From assembly GCF_016786255.1 (NCBI RefSeq), contig NZ_JADMKT010000080.1:194796-258795 (forward strand): a DNA stretch of 64,000 bases. The letters are read 5' to 3'. The notes under the pieces are model-generated. The model was not told the DNA's origin. It made no database searches and worked only from the letters and a program-made list of their open reading frames with translations. This DNA is from Robertkochia sediminum. Lineage in GTDB: Bacteria > Bacteroidota > Bacteroidia > Flavobacteriales > Flavobacteriaceae. The position numbers and the translations under genes are program-made. Position 1 is the stretch's first letter; each line of letters starts with the position of its first letter. Shown in pieces: positions 16,368-25,696 of this stretch.

Positions 16368-18455
16368 TTAGTTGATCGTAGTTCCGTTGGTAACGCCATC
16401 TTCATCCGGATTGACGAAAACCAGTTTGCCTTCGGCGTTTTCCGTCATCAGGATCATGCCCTCGCTCATGACTCCACGCAATTTTCTTGGAGCCAGGTTA
16501 ACCAGTACGGTAACTTTCTTGCCGATAATATCTTCGGGTTTGAAGCTCTGTGCAATACCAGAAACAATGGTTCGCGTATCGATACCGGTATCTACTTTAA
16601 GCACGAGAAGTTTATTGGCTTTAGGCATCTTTTCGGCTTCGATAATGGTACCTACCCTGAGGTCCATTTTTGTGAAGTCTTCGAAGGTGGCTGTTTCCTT
16701 TTGCGGTTCTGCTGTTTTATTGGCAGCTTCGTTCATCTTTTTGGTGTTTTCCAGTTTTTCCAATTGCTTTTCGATCTCTATATCTTCGATCTTAGTGAAT
16801 AGCAGGCTGGCCTTGTTGATCTGCTTCCCTGCCGGTAAGAGGGTTTCAAAACCGGCGATATCGTCCCAGAACAGGCGGTCGTTGCCATTTTGTGCCAGCA
16901 TATCACGCAGTTTTTCTGAAGTGAAAGGCAGTAAGGGCTCAGAAAGTACTGCCAGGGCCGATGCGATCTGCAGGGCAACGTACATAATGGTTTGTACGCG
17001 CTCCGGATCGGTCTTCACGACCTTCCATGGCTCTTCATCGGCAAGGTATTTGTTACCGAGTCGTGCAGCGTTCATAAGTACCTGTGAGGCCTCCCGGAAA
17101 CGGTAGCGCTCGATGCTCTGACCGATCTTTTCAGGATATGTTCGCAATTCTTCCAGTACCTCCATGTCTACCTGGGTTAATGTTCCCGGTTGTGGAATAA
17201 CCCCATCGTAGTATTTGTTGGTAAGTACCACCACGCGGTTGATGAAGTTTCCGAAGATGGCTACCAGTTCGTTGTTATTTCTCGCCTGGAAATCTTTCCA
17301 GGTAAAATCATTGTCTTTGGTTTCCGGAGCGTTTGCGGTAAGCGTATAGCGCAATACATCCTGTTTGTCAGGGAACTCTTCAAGGTATTCATGTAACCAT
17401 ACCGCCCAGTTCTTGGAGGTAGACAGCTTATTGCCTTCAAGGTTCAGGAACTCATTGGCCGGAACATTTTCCGGTAAGATAAAGTCTCCATGCGCTTTAA
17501 GCATGGTAGGGAAGATGATACAGTGAAAAACGATATTATCTTTTCCTATAAAATGTACCAGCTTCGTATCCTGATCCTTCCAGTAAGGTTCCCATGATTT
17601 GCCTTCGCGTTCGGCCCACTCCTTTGTGGCAGAGATATACCCGATAGGGGCGTCGAACCATACATAAAGGACTTTGCCATCGGCGCCTTCAACCGGAACG
17701 GGAATACCCCAATCCAGATCTCTGGTTACGGCACGCGGCTTAAGCCCTTCGTCTACCCAGCTCTTTACTTGTCCGTAAACATTGGGTTTCCAGTCGTTCT
17801 TATGACCTTCCAGGATCCATTCTCTTAAAAACGATTCATAGCGGTCTAATGGCAGGAACCAGTGACGTGTTTCTTTAAGTACGGGTTTGCTGCCTGTGAT
17901 CGTCGATTTCGGATTGATGAGGTCGGTGGCGTTAAGAGAGCTACCGCATTGCTCGCATTGATCGCCATAGGCTTCTTCATGGTTACATCGCGGACAAGTT
18001 CCGGTAACAAAACGGTCGGCGAGAAATTGGCCGGCTTCCTGATCGTATAATTGTTCTGTGACCTCTTCAATAAATTCACCCTGCTCATAGAGCTTACGGA
18101 AAAAATCGGAGGCGGTTTGATGGTGTATCTCCGATGAGGTTCTGGAATAATTGTCAAAAGCGATACCGAAGGCTTCAAAAGAATCCTTGATCAGGTTGTG
18201 GTATTTGTCAATGATCTGTTGCGGACTCACCCCTTCCTTTTTGGCTTTCATGGGGATGGCTACCCCGTGTTCGTCACTCCCGCATATAAAGGCTACATCG
18301 TTGCCTTTTAGACGAAGGTATCTCGAATAGATGTCGGCCGGTACATAAACTCCGGCAAGGTGACCTATGTGAATAGGGCCATTAGTGTAGGGCAGGGCCG
18401 CGGTAATGGTATAACGTTTCCCTTTTTGCGTAGTTTCGCTTTGATTCTTTGACAT
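16368..18455 (-). CDS. metG: Methionyl-tRNA synthetase
   Basis: A 695-residue class I aminoacyl-tRNA synthetase charging tRNA-Met. Seen: the HIGH motif in [12 protein letters not shown], the zinc knuckle [18 protein letters not shown], the KMSKS-type loop [12 protein letters not shown], an anticodon-binding helical domain, and a C-terminal EMAPII-like tRNA-binding domain (about 590-695, [17 protein letters not shown]). The C-terminal extension is usual for the dimeric long form. Start ATG at 18455 with a TAnnTTTG box 21 bp upstream. Monocistronic, ended by the hairpin at 16325. Confidence 0.97.
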   Translation of the reverse strand: MSKNQSETTQKGKRYTITAALPYTNGPIHIGHLAGVYVPADIYSRYLRLKGNDVAFICGSDEHGVAIPMKAKKEGVSPQQIIDKYHNLIKDSFEAFGIAFDNYSRTSSEIHHQTASDFFRKLYEQGEFIEEVTEQLYDQEAGQFLADRFVTGTCPRCNHEEAYGDQCEQCGSSLNATDLINPKSTITGSKPVLKETRHWFLPLDRYESFLREWILEGHKNDWKPNVYGQVKSWVDEGLKPRAVTRDLDWGIPVPVEGADGKVLYVWFDAPIGYISATKEWAEREGKSWEPYWKDQDTKLVHFIGKDNIVFHCIIFPTMLKAHGDFILPENVPANEFLNLEGNKLSTSKNWAVWLHEYLEEFPDKQDVLRYTLTANAPETKDNDFTWKDFQARNNNELVAIFGNFINRVVVLTNKYYDGVIPQPGTLTQVDMEVLEELRTYPEKIGQSIERYRFREASQVLMNAARLGNKYLADEEPWKVVKTDPERVQTIMYVALQIASALAVLSEPLLPFTSEKLRDMLAQNGNDRLFWDDIAGFETLLPAGKQINKASLLFTKIEDIEIEKQLEKLENTKKMNEAANKTAEPQKETATFEDFTKMDLRVGTIIEAEKMPKANKLLVLKVDTGIDTRTIVSGIAQSFKPEDIIGKKVTVLVNLAPRKLRGVMSEGMILMTENAEGKLVFVNPDEDGVTNGTTIN

Positions 18456-18475
18456 GGTTCATCTTATTGAAGCCA

Positions 18476-18483
18476 CAAAAATA
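18476..18483 (-). promoter_or_regulatory. Putative -7 promoter element of metG
   Basis: On the minus strand this reads TATTTTTG, an exact TAnnTTTG match, 21 bp before the metG start. No TTG at the ideal -33 spacing was found. The short leader leaves no room for a T-box or SAM element. Confidence 0.45.
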
Positions 18484-18632
18484 ATCAATTTAGACAGAGG
18501 CTAGGGGGCGTATCAAAATTATTGCCCATTTAAAAGGTTACCTGTGCCGGATATCCTAAAAAGGGGCGATTTTAAAGTTTGTTCAGGGTGCTGTGTAGAA
18601 AATAATCTGATATTTATTAAAAACTCATCGCT

Positions 18633-18992
18633 ATGTCGGTACATCATGAATTTGGAAAATGGGCAGAGACCCAGGCTGTTCTTTACCTGGAGGCTCAGGG
18701 TTATGAGGTACTGGAGCGCAATTATCGCTATGACCGGGCAGAGGTTGATATCATTGCAAAATACGCCGATCGTATTATCATTGCTGAGGTTAAGGCCAGG
18801 TCTACGGATTATTTTGGTGACCCTCACGATTTTATAAGTCGAAAAAAGGTGAGGCTTTTGGTGAAGGCCGCAAATCATTATATCCGGAGTAATGGATTGG
18901 ATCAGGAGGTGCGGTTTGATGCCATTGCCATTGTAAAACAAGGTAGCGGATTTCGTGTGGTCCATCTGGAGGATGCCTTTTACTTCTTTTAA
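18633..18992 (+). CDS. YraN/UPF0102-family nuclease-fold protein
   Basis: A 119-residue protein with the UPF0102 core: FGKWAETQAVLYLEAQGYEV, then RYDRAEVDIIAKYADRIIIA ending in AEVKARS, which gives the E-x(n)-D-x(n)-ExK pattern of PD-(D/E)XK nuclease folds. It is usually a short stand-alone cytoplasmic protein linked with recombination or DNA processing by fold only; the biochemical role is not established. The start ATG at 18633 matches the family N-terminus. It may be transcribed with the ACT-like gene 106 bp downstream. Confidence 0.92.
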   Translation: MSVHHEFGKWAETQAVLYLEAQGYEVLERNYRYDRAEVDIIAKYADRIIIAEVKARSTDYFGDPHDFISRKKVRLLVKAANHYIRSNGLDQEVRFDAIAIVKQGSGFRVVHLEDAFYFF

Positions 18993-19098
18993 TGTTTTAT
19001 TTATAACAATTAGTCAGGAATTTTTTTAATTGTTTAAAAAACTTAATTTTACACCGGAAATCTCAAGAAATCAAACTGTTTAATCCATATTCGGGATC

Positions 19099-19755
19099 AT
19101 GAAGACCATTTCATCTGTTGTAGAACATTACATTAAATCGAAGCCTTTTCTGCAAACAGCTTTGGCTCAGGGGATCATTAACCTTACTTCGCTTTCGCGA
19201 ACCATTAAACCCGAGATCGAAGCCCAGCTCGGCAAAGAGGTGCGTAACGGAGCGGTGGTGATGGCACTTAAAAGGTTGAGTGCAGACCTGGAATTCAGGG
19301 CAACGCATAAGATCCTGAAGGTCCTTAAAGATATTGGCGAGATCACGGTGCGTTCAAGCCTCACCGATTATACTTTTATGATCTCTGAAACCATATTGAA
19401 CAAACAGGCCATGTTGTTGCGCGAGATCGATAGCAAGGATGTTTTCTACACCTCCTCCCGTGGGGTTAATGAGACCAATATCGTAGTAAGTAATACCATG
19501 AACGCGATCGTGGAGGATATCTTTAGGGCAGAACGGATGCTTCAAAAAGTAGAAAACCTTTCTTCGATCAGCGTTAAACTTCCGGCAGAGAATGTGGAGG
19601 TTCCCGGGATCTACTACTTTATATTCCAGCGTCTGGCATGGGAGGGCATCGTGCTTAATGAGGTGATCTCCACCACCAATGAGTTCACCATTATCGTTAG
19701 TGAAGATCAGATCGATAAGGCCTTTAGTGTGATCAAGGATCTTAAGGGACTATGA
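19099..19755 (+). CDS. Conserved protein with HTH-like N-terminus and ACT-like C-terminus
   Basis: A 218-residue protein. The N-terminal 80 residues look like a winged-helix region (FLQTALAQGIINLTSLSRTI ... VRNGAVVMALKRLSADL). The C-terminal ~70 residues (SSISVKLPAENVEVPGIYYF ... NEVISTTNEFTIIVSEDQID) resemble an ACT domain as in aspartate kinases, and homologues are sometimes labelled that way though no kinase residues exist here. It may be an amino-acid-sensing regulator; this is inference from architecture. Its end overlaps the stop of the convergent methyltransferase by 6 bp. Confidence 0.82.
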   Translation: MKTISSVVEHYIKSKPFLQTALAQGIINLTSLSRTIKPEIEAQLGKEVRNGAVVMALKRLSADLEFRATHKILKVLKDIGEITVRSSLTDYTFMISETILNKQAMLLREIDSKDVFYTSSRGVNETNIVVSNTMNAIVEDIFRAERMLQKVENLSSISVKLPAENVEVPGIYYFIFQRLAWEGIVLNEVISTTNEFTIIVSEDQIDKAFSVIKDLKGL

Positions 19756-20466
19756 TTTAAATCCCCAGATGCGCTTTGCGCAGCCCCAGGTAAGGTCTTC
19801 CATTTGCGGATTTCCGTTATAGGTCTTCAGAGCGTTATTCAAGTGGTCAAACCCTCCAAACCGGTTGGAATACACTTCCAGGTAATTATAGGTTTCCGGA
19901 AAGCGCACACACTTTTTGCTAATAAATGGGATCACATGCTTGAGGTAGAAATGATACCCTTTACGCAATAGTTGGTTTTTGGGCATGGCTACTTCAACAA
20001 GGCTGTAGGTGCCCCCCGGTTTTAGTATTCGCATGATCTCCTCTGCAAATTCCCCTAACTGCTCTTCAGAAAAAGTTTTAAGTCCGTAGCAACACACCAC
20101 GGCATCTTGCGAATTATCGGGGATACCCGAATGGAAAACGTTTTTTTGTAAGAGTTCGATTTGATAGTTCGAAAAATGCTGTTTGCGTTGTCTGGCTCTG
20201 CCCATCATGCCTTCTGAGAAGTCTAATGCGGTAAGGCGCCCTTCGGGACCTATTTTATGAAGCAGGTGTTTCCAGCATTCCCCCGGGCCTGCGAGGAGGT
20301 CGGCAACATGTGCTCCCGGTTTCAATGACAGTTTTTTTATAGCAAGCTTTCGCCACAGCGGATAAAACCCAAAAGAAGTTATGCTGTTCATGGCCGTATA
20401 GGAGGTGCTCATCCTGTTGAACAGGTCGGCAACAAAAGCAGGATTGTAAAGGGTTTCTTGTGACAT
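19750..20466 (-). CDS. Class I SAM-dependent methyltransferase (UbiE-like)
   Basis: A 238-residue Rossmann methyltransferase from the ATG at 20466 (a TTG two codons upstream is open). Motif I is modified: HVADLLAGPGECWKHLL, in place of the usual DxGxGTG. Later motifs are clear: RLTALDFSEGMMGRAR, DAVVCCYGLKTFSEEQLGEF and ILKPGGTYSLVEVAMP. The overall layout resembles menaquinone/ubiquinone C-methyltransferases, but the altered motif I and sequence make the substrate uncertain. It lies 53 bp downstream of mfd on the same strand, so read-through from mfd is possible. Confidence 0.85.
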   Translation of the reverse strand: MSQETLYNPAFVADLFNRMSTSYTAMNSITSFGFYPLWRKLAIKKLSLKPGAHVADLLAGPGECWKHLLHKIGPEGRLTALDFSEGMMGRARQRKQHFSNYQIELLQKNVFHSGIPDNSQDAVVCCYGLKTFSEEQLGEFAEEIMRILKPGGTYSLVEVAMPKNQLLRKGYHFYLKHVIPFISKKCVRFPETYNYLEVYSNRFGGFDHLNNALKTYNGNPQMEDLTWGCAKRIWGFKS

Positions 20467-20518
20467 GGTCAAAGAAGGTACGAAAAAAACACCTTCCTTG
20501 CCCGGATCATATTATATT

Positions 20519-23500
20519 TCAGGTTGTGGCCTTCTCCTTCACTTTGAATAAGCTCAACGCTTTAAGGGCTTTGCTCACCGAGGTGATATGGTCAAAGGTA
20601 AGCAGTAATCTCAGGCCGTTACGCGTTTGTTTTTCTTTGAGTTTACAGAGGGCTGCATTGGACTGCACCAGCTGGAGTACCCGGGTAAATCCGGGACTCT
20701 GGTAAAAACTGCTTTGTTGATCGGCCAGGAAGTACCCTATCATTTTTCCCTGTTTTAAGATCAGGCGTTCCAGTCCTATAGATGCGGCGATCCATTTCAG
20801 GCGTACGCTATCCAGAAGGTCTTTGGCCTCAGGTGGTAATTCCCCAAAGCGGTCTTCCAGACGTTGTTCGTAGGCCAGCAACTCTTCTTCGTTCTTCAGG
20901 TTACTCAATTCGTTGTAAAGATTGAGTCGTTCTGTGATCGCATTGATGTAATCATCGGGGAACAGGATCTCGAAGTCGGTATCCAACTGGGTGTCTTTGA
21001 CGTAGACCTTTGATGCAGCTTCGTGTTTGTAGAGGTCGGCAAACTCCTGGTCTTTGAGTTCTTCTATGGCTTCCTGAAGGATCTTCTGATAGGTGTCAAA
21101 TCCGATCTCATTGATAAATCCGCTTTGCTCTCCGCCGAGCAGGTCTCCGGCTCCGCGAATCTCCAGGTCTTTCATGGCAATATTGAATCCGCTTCCCAGT
21201 TCAGAGAACTGTTCCAGCGCCTGGATGCGTTTTCGCGCCTCATCTGTCATGGCGCTATACGGGGGTGTAATAAAATAGCAAAAGGCCTTTTTATTGCTTC
21301 GCCCTACGCGACCCCGCATCTGATGCAGGTCAGAGAGTCCGAAATTATTCGCATTATTTATAAAGATGGTATTGGCATTAGGTACATCGAGTCCGCTCTC
21401 GATAATGGTGGTGGAAACCAGAACATCAAATTCACCGTTCATGAAGGCGAGCATGATCTTTTCCAGTTGTTTTCCTTCCATTTGTCCGTGGCCTATGGCT
21501 ACCTTGGCGTCTGGCACCAGGCGCTGTATCATTCCGGCAACCTCACGTATGTTCTCAATGCGGTTGTGGATAAAGAACACCTGTCCGCCGCGTTGTATCT
21601 CATAACTTACGGCATCCCTGATGGGTTCTTCCCCAAAACGGATCACATGCGATTCTATGGGGTAGCGGTTGGGAGGAGGGGTGGTGATCACCGACAAGTC
21701 CCTGGCCGCCATCAGGCTAAACTGAAGGGTTCTCGGAATAGGCGTAGCGGTAAGGGTAAGCACATCGACATTTTCTTTAAGGGTCTTGAGTTTGTCTTTA
21801 ACGGCCACTCCGAACTTTTGTTCTTCATCGACGATGAGGAGGCCGAGGTCTTTAAAGATTACGTTCTTATTCACCAGCTGATGTGTCCCGATGATAATGT
21901 CTACTTTTCCTGCTGCCAGATCTTCCAGGGTACTCTTCTTTTCCCTGGCCGTACGGAAACGGTTGAGGTAGGATACGGTTACGGGCATATCGGCCAGGCG
22001 TTCCCTAAAGGTCTTGTAATGCTGGAAAGCCAGGATCGTAGTAGGTACCAGTACCGCTACTTGTTTCCCGTTATCTACGGCTTTAAAGGCAGCTCTTATG
22101 GCTACCTCGGTCTTACCAAATCCTACGTCACCACAAACGAGCCTGTCCATTGGCTGTTCACTTTCCATATCGGATTTCACATCGGCAGTGGCGGTACTTT
22201 GGTCGGGAGTGTCCTCGTATAAGAATGACGCTTCAAGCTCATTTTGGAGGTAGCTATCGGGACCGTATTGAAACCCTTTGCGGGTTTTTCTTTTGGCGTA
22301 GAGCTGAATGAGGTTAAAGGCGATCTCCTTAACCCTTGTTTTGGTCTTCTTCTTGAGGTTTTTCCACGCACTTGATCCCAGCTTATAGATCTTGGGAGGT
22401 TTTCCGTCCTTGCCATTGTACTTGGAGATCTTATGCAACGAGTGAATGCTCACATAGAGAATATCGCGCTCACCGTAAATGAGTTTAATGGCTTCCTGTG
22501 TCTTTCCTTCGACCTGGATCTTTTGCAAACCTCCGAACTTCCCGATCCCGTGGTCCATATGGGTAACATAATCGCCCACCTCCAGGTTGGTGAGTTCTTT
22601 AAGGGTAATGGCCTGCTTTTTCGAGTAACCGTTCTTCAGGTGGAATTTATGGTAACGCTCAAAGATCTGGTGGTCGGTGTAGCAGGCGATATTCTTGTCG
22701 TGGTCTATAAACCCCTGGTACATGGAGAACACTACGGTCTTGTAATGCACCTCTTCGCCCATATCGTCAAAGATGTCGTGAAAACGTTTGGCCTGTTGTT
22801 CACTAATGCACACCAGGTAGTTGGTATACCCTTCCCGGTGGTTCTTTTGAAGATCTTCGGTAAGCAGGTTAAAGTGCTTGTTAAAGGCGGGTTGTGGAGT
22901 AGTGTTGCACGTTATGGTCGTCGCTTCTGTTCCTTTGCTGAAGAGGGGCTGCGTACCGCATTCCACAATGCGTAACGCCAGCAGGTCTTTTTTTACCTGT
23001 ACAGCATCGCTAAAGAGTTCGGCGGGTTGTTGATGACGTATTTCGCCTTCGATCAGGTTAAAGGCTTCGGTAGCCTTTTGAAAGAGTCCGTCGATCCTGG
23101 AAAAGACCATTTCCGTATTTTTGACGAAGACAACTGTTTTTCGCTGAATGTATTGTAAAAAGCTCTGCCGGTGTTCTTCCTGTTGTTTGTTCTCCACATT
23201 GGGCATAATGGAGATCTTCTTCAGGCGTTCTGTAGAAAGTTGGGTCGCAACGTCAAAGGTGCGAATACTGTCGATCTCATCGCCAAAGAATTCAATGCGA
23301 TAGGGTTCGTCGTGAGAGAAAGAGAAAACATCTACAATACCTCCCCGCACGGAGAATTCACCGGGTTCAGAAACAAAATCAACGCGTTTAAAGTGGTATT
23401 CGAACAGGGCCTCATTGAGGAAGTCAAGTGAGAGTTTGTCGCCAACCTGAGCCTTCAGGGTATTCTTGTCTAATTCTTTTTTGGTGACCACCTTCTCGAA

Positions 23501-23884
23501 CAGGGCATCGGGATAGCTCACGATCACTGCCGGCTTTTTTCGCGAATTGAGTCGGTTGAGCACCTCTGCTCTGAGCAGCACGTTGGCATTGTCTGTTTCT
23601 TCGATCTGGTAAGGCCTTCTGTAGCTTCCGGGATAAAAGAGCACCTGGTCTTCACCGAGGAGATTTTCCAGGTCGTTGAGGTAATAGGCGGCTTCTTCCT
23701 TATCGTTAAGAACGAGCAGGAAAGGGAGTTCGCCCGATCTAAAAGTTTCAGAAATGGTTAGTGAAAGGGAAGAGCCCACAAGGCCTTTCAGGAATACACG
23801 GGCCTGGTCTGGGGTAATAGCTTCCTGCAGGTGCGCCCGTTGGGGTGCCCCGTGAAATGCCCCGGAGATCTTTTCAATACTCAA
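20519..23884 (-). CDS. mfd: Transcription-repair coupling factor Mfd
   Basis: A 1121-residue Mfd of normal length. Order: UvrB-homology domain with long insertions (about 1-330), CarD-like RNA-polymerase-interaction domain (about 420-490, LEVGDYVTHMDHGIGKFGGL), RecG-like SF2 translocase with Walker A (RLVCGDVGFGKTEVAIRAAF), DEEQ box (LLIVDEEQKFGV), motif III (LTLTATPIPRTLQ) and motif VI (QMRGRVGRSNKKAFCY), then the TRCF C-terminal domain. It removes stalled RNA polymerase from lesions and recruits UvrA. The start is TTG at 23884, close behind a perfect TAnnTTTG box, giving a very short leader. Confidence 0.95.
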   Translation of the reverse strand: MSIEKISGAFHGAPQRAHLQEAITPDQARVFLKGLVGSSLSLTISETFRSGELPFLLVLNDKEEAAYYLNDLENLLGEDQVLFYPGSYRRPYQIEETDNANVLLRAEVLNRLNSRKKPAVIVSYPDALFEKVVTKKELDKNTLKAQVGDKLSLDFLNEALFEYHFKRVDFVSEPGEFSVRGGIVDVFSFSHDEPYRIEFFGDEIDSIRTFDVATQLSTERLKKISIMPNVENKQQEEHRQSFLQYIQRKTVVFVKNTEMVFSRIDGLFQKATEAFNLIEGEIRHQQPAELFSDAVQVKKDLLALRIVECGTQPLFSKGTEATTITCNTTPQPAFNKHFNLLTEDLQKNHREGYTNYLVCISEQQAKRFHDIFDDMGEEVHYKTVVFSMYQGFIDHDKNIACYTDHQIFERYHKFHLKNGYSKKQAITLKELTNLEVGDYVTHMDHGIGKFGGLQKIQVEGKTQEAIKLIYGERDILYVSIHSLHKISKYNGKDGKPPKIYKLGSSAWKNLKKKTKTRVKEIAFNLIQLYAKRKTRKGFQYGPDSYLQNELEASFLYEDTPDQSTATADVKSDMESEQPMDRLVCGDVGFGKTEVAIRAAFKAVDNGKQVAVLVPTTILAFQHYKTFRERLADMPVTVSYLNRFRTAREKKSTLEDLAAGKVDIIIGTHQLVNKNVIFKDLGLLIVDEEQKFGVAVKDKLKTLKENVDVLTLTATPIPRTLQFSLMAARDLSVITTPPPNRYPIESHVIRFGEEPIRDAVSYEIQRGGQVFFIHNRIENIREVAGMIQRLVPDAKVAIGHGQMEGKQLEKIMLAFMNGEFDVLVSTTIIESGLDVPNANTIFINNANNFGLSDLHQMRGRVGRSNKKAFCYFITPPYSAMTDEARKRIQALEQFSELGSGFNIAMKDLEIRGAGDLLGGEQSGFINEIGFDTYQKILQEAIEELKDQEFADLYKHEAASKVYVKDTQLDTDFEILFPDDYINAITERLNLYNELSNLKNEEELLAYEQRLEDRFGELPPEAKDLLDSVRLKWIAASIGLERLILKQGKMIGYFLADQQSSFYQSPGFTRVLQLVQSNAALCKLKEKQTRNGLRLLLTFDHITSVSKALKALSLFKVKEKATT

Positions 23885-23902
23885 TGGATAGCGATTTTAA
23901 CG

Positions 23903-23910
23903 CAAAGATA
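23903..23910 (-). promoter_or_regulatory. Putative -7 promoter element of mfd
   Basis: On the minus strand this reads TATCTTTG, an exact TAnnTTTG box, and a TCG sits where the -33 TTG would be. The predicted transcription start is only about a dozen bases from the TTG start codon at 23884, so the leader would be nearly absent. Confidence 0.5.
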
Positions 23911-23938
23911 GTTTAAAGTTATAAAGTTACGAGGTTAT

Positions 23939-24125
23939 GAGGTGGGGGGAGTGGGGAATAGGGAGTAGGGAAGTAGGGAAGTAGGGAAGTAGGGAAGTAG
24001 GGAAGTAGGGAGGCAGGGAGGCAGGTATGTGGCTAAACGGGTAGCCGGGTATGCGGGTATGCAGGTAATTAGGTATATGGGAATATAGGTAAGTGGGAAA
24101 TAGGGGAGTAGGGATGGGGGCGTGG
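23939..24125. repeat. G-rich degenerate tandem repeat (8-bp unit AGGGAAGT)
   Basis: Five exact copies of AGGGAAGT run from 23967 to 24006, followed by AGGGAGGC twice and then decaying GGGTAT/AGGTAA-type variants to about 24125. The plus strand is almost all purine and G-rich. It lies between mfd and the amidohydrolase; open frames across it give only low-complexity peptides. No other content was seen in 24126-24260. Confidence 0.88.
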
Positions 24126-24266
24126 GTAAGAGGAAACGTATTGCCTTAGAAATAAAACGCACTTTTCTCTTAGCTCTTAACTTATAATACCGGATTCAGT
24201 GATGTGGCCGGGGTGGTTTTGAAGGCAGAGTGGTTCGCTTCTGGAAATGTGCGAGTGTGCATAAAA

Positions 24267-24299
24267 AAAGGCCGCACCCCTTAACGGTTCACGGCCTTT
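24267..24299 (-). terminator. Terminator of the secreted amidohydrolase gene
   Basis: Stem AAAGGCCG (24267-24274) with CGGCCTTT (24292-24299) around a 17-base loop; on the minus strand it is followed by a run of T. It lies 46-78 bp after the stop at 24345, with the heptamer repeat in between. Confidence 0.72.
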
Positions 24300-24314
24300 T
24301 CATTTAAATTCTAT

Positions 24315-24342
24315 AATTCACAATTCACAATTCACAATTCAC
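24315..24342. repeat. Tandem heptamer AATTCAC, four copies
   Basis: Four exact copies of AATTCAC followed by AATTA directly abut the stop codon of the amidohydrolase gene and lie between that stop and its terminator, so they would be in the 3' untranslated RNA. Confidence 0.85.
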
Positions 24343-24344
24343 AA

Positions 24345-25622
24345 TTACTTAATAACCTCTCCGTCTTTCATAACGAAGTCTACCTTTCCCAGAACGGAGA
24401 TGTCTTTAAGCGGATCGCCTTCTACGGCAATGATGTCTGCCAGGAATCCTTCTTTAACCTGTCCCAGTTCGTTCTCTTTCTTGAGGATCATGGCATTGGT
24501 CATCGTCGCGCTTTTGATGGCTTCGATCTCCGGCATTCCGGCTTCTACCATATAGACGAACTCCCTGGCGTTTTCGCCATGCGTGTACACCCCGGCATCG
24601 GTTCCAAAGGCAATACCCACACCTTTTTTATAGGCCTTGGCAAAGGTGTTCTGGATCTTTGGTCCTATTTCGAGAGCCTTTTGTGCGATGCGTTCCGGAA
24701 AGTATCCGGGTTTTTTAGCGTTGATAGAAACTTCTTTTCCTGCGGTTATCGTAGGCACCAGGTAGGCATCGTGTTTTTTCATTAGCTCCATGGTCTCTTC
24801 ACTCATAAGCGTTCCGTGCTCAATGGTCTTTACCCCTCCGATAATGGCGCGTTGCATGCCTTCATCCCCATGGGCGTGGGCGGCTACATGGTATCCGTAA
24901 TCGCTGGCTACCTTACAGATCTCCTTGATCTCTTCAAGGGTGAATTGCGGATTCTGGCTGTTGTGTGCCATACTGAGTACACCACCTGTTGCGGTGATCT
25001 TAATACAATCGGCTCCGTTCTTATAGCGTTGGCGAACGGCTTTGCGCGCATCGGCTACTCCGTTGATCACCCCTTCTGCCGGTCCCGGATCGCCTGCCAG
25101 GTCGCTACGGTAGCCATTGGTAGGGTCGGCATGTCCGCCCGTTGTACCTATGGCCTTTCCGGCGGTAAAGATCCTTGGCCCCTGAACGAGTCCGCGGTTA
25201 ATAGCATCCCTAAGCGCTATATTCACTCCCGACCCGCCAAGGTCTCTTACCGAGGTAAACCCTGTTCTCAGGGTTCTGCCGGCGATCTCCTGTGCGCGAA
25301 AGGCGATGTCGGCCGCCTCCAGTCTGAATTCATCGAGGTAGGTGGTAGGGCTCGATTCGCCCTCTATATGTACATGAAAATCGATAAGTCCGGGAAGTAT
25401 GGTTTTACCCTTTAAGTCTACCACGTTAATGGATGCGTTTGCAGGTGTTTTGTAGCCTTTTTCAATGGCAGAGATCGTGTTTCCGGTCACCACGATGGTG
25501 TGGTCGGTGAGGTATTTTCCGGTGGCTACATCGAGTATCTTTCCGCAGTGAAGGTAGGTGTCCTGGCCAAAAGAGGTCAGGGTGATAAGCGCCATGCTTA
25601 TTAGGAAAATAATTCTTTTCAT
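24345..25622 (-). CDS. Secreted metal-dependent amidohydrolase (imidazolonepropionase/Xaa-Pro dipeptidase-like)
   Basis: From the ATG at 25622 the protein is 425 residues with a signal peptide (MKRIIFLISMALITLTSFGQ). The metal-binding series of the amidohydrolase superfamily is present: LPGLIDFHVHIEG, a carbamylated-Lys candidate in CIKITATGGVLS, HVAAHAHGDEGMQ, TIEHGTLM and AFGTDAGVYTHGEN. Relatives include secreted prolidase-like and imidazolonepropionase-like enzymes; the periplasmic substrate is unknown. An upstream in-frame ATG at 25676 would destroy the signal peptide. The galE terminator precedes it, so it has its own promoter. Confidence 0.92.
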   Translation of the reverse strand: MKRIIFLISMALITLTSFGQDTYLHCGKILDVATGKYLTDHTIVVTGNTISAIEKGYKTPANASINVVDLKGKTILPGLIDFHVHIEGESSPTTYLDEFRLEAADIAFRAQEIAGRTLRTGFTSVRDLGGSGVNIALRDAINRGLVQGPRIFTAGKAIGTTGGHADPTNGYRSDLAGDPGPAEGVINGVADARKAVRQRYKNGADCIKITATGGVLSMAHNSQNPQFTLEEIKEICKVASDYGYHVAAHAHGDEGMQRAIIGGVKTIEHGTLMSEETMELMKKHDAYLVPTITAGKEVSINAKKPGYFPERIAQKALEIGPKIQNTFAKAYKKGVGIAFGTDAGVYTHGENAREFVYMVEAGMPEIEAIKSATMTNAMILKKENELGQVKEGFLADIIAVEGDPLKDISVLGKVDFVMKDGEVIK

Positions 25623-25648
25623 GCTGGTGGTTTTTGGATGGTTAAAAA

Positions 25649-25673
25649 ATACCCCCGGGATCTCCGGGGGTAT
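25649..25673 (-). terminator. Terminator of the degT-galE operon
   Basis: A 10-bp stem ATACCCCCGG (25649-25658) with CCGGGGGTAT (25664-25673), followed on the minus strand by TTTTTT. It is 24 bp after the galE stop. Confidence 0.88.
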
Positions 25674-25696
25674 CATATGGTAGAACTAATATAAAA

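Noticed and set aside
16372-17106. Plus-strand open frame of 244 codons
   Set aside because: Antisense of metG, which has all its motifs; low-complexity Ser-rich product is a codon-bias shadow.
18519-18965. Minus-strand frame of 148 codons
   Set aside because: Antisense of the YraN gene, which has a clear family signature.
21023-22222. Plus-strand open frame of 399 codons
   Set aside because: Antisense to the helicase part of mfd; no recognisable domain.
23939-24125. CRISPR-like array
   Set aside because: Units are 8 bp head to tail without spacers, and no cas genes are present.
23935-24162. Minus-strand Leu/Pro-rich frame
   Set aside because: Product of the AGGGAAGT repeat array, not a gene.
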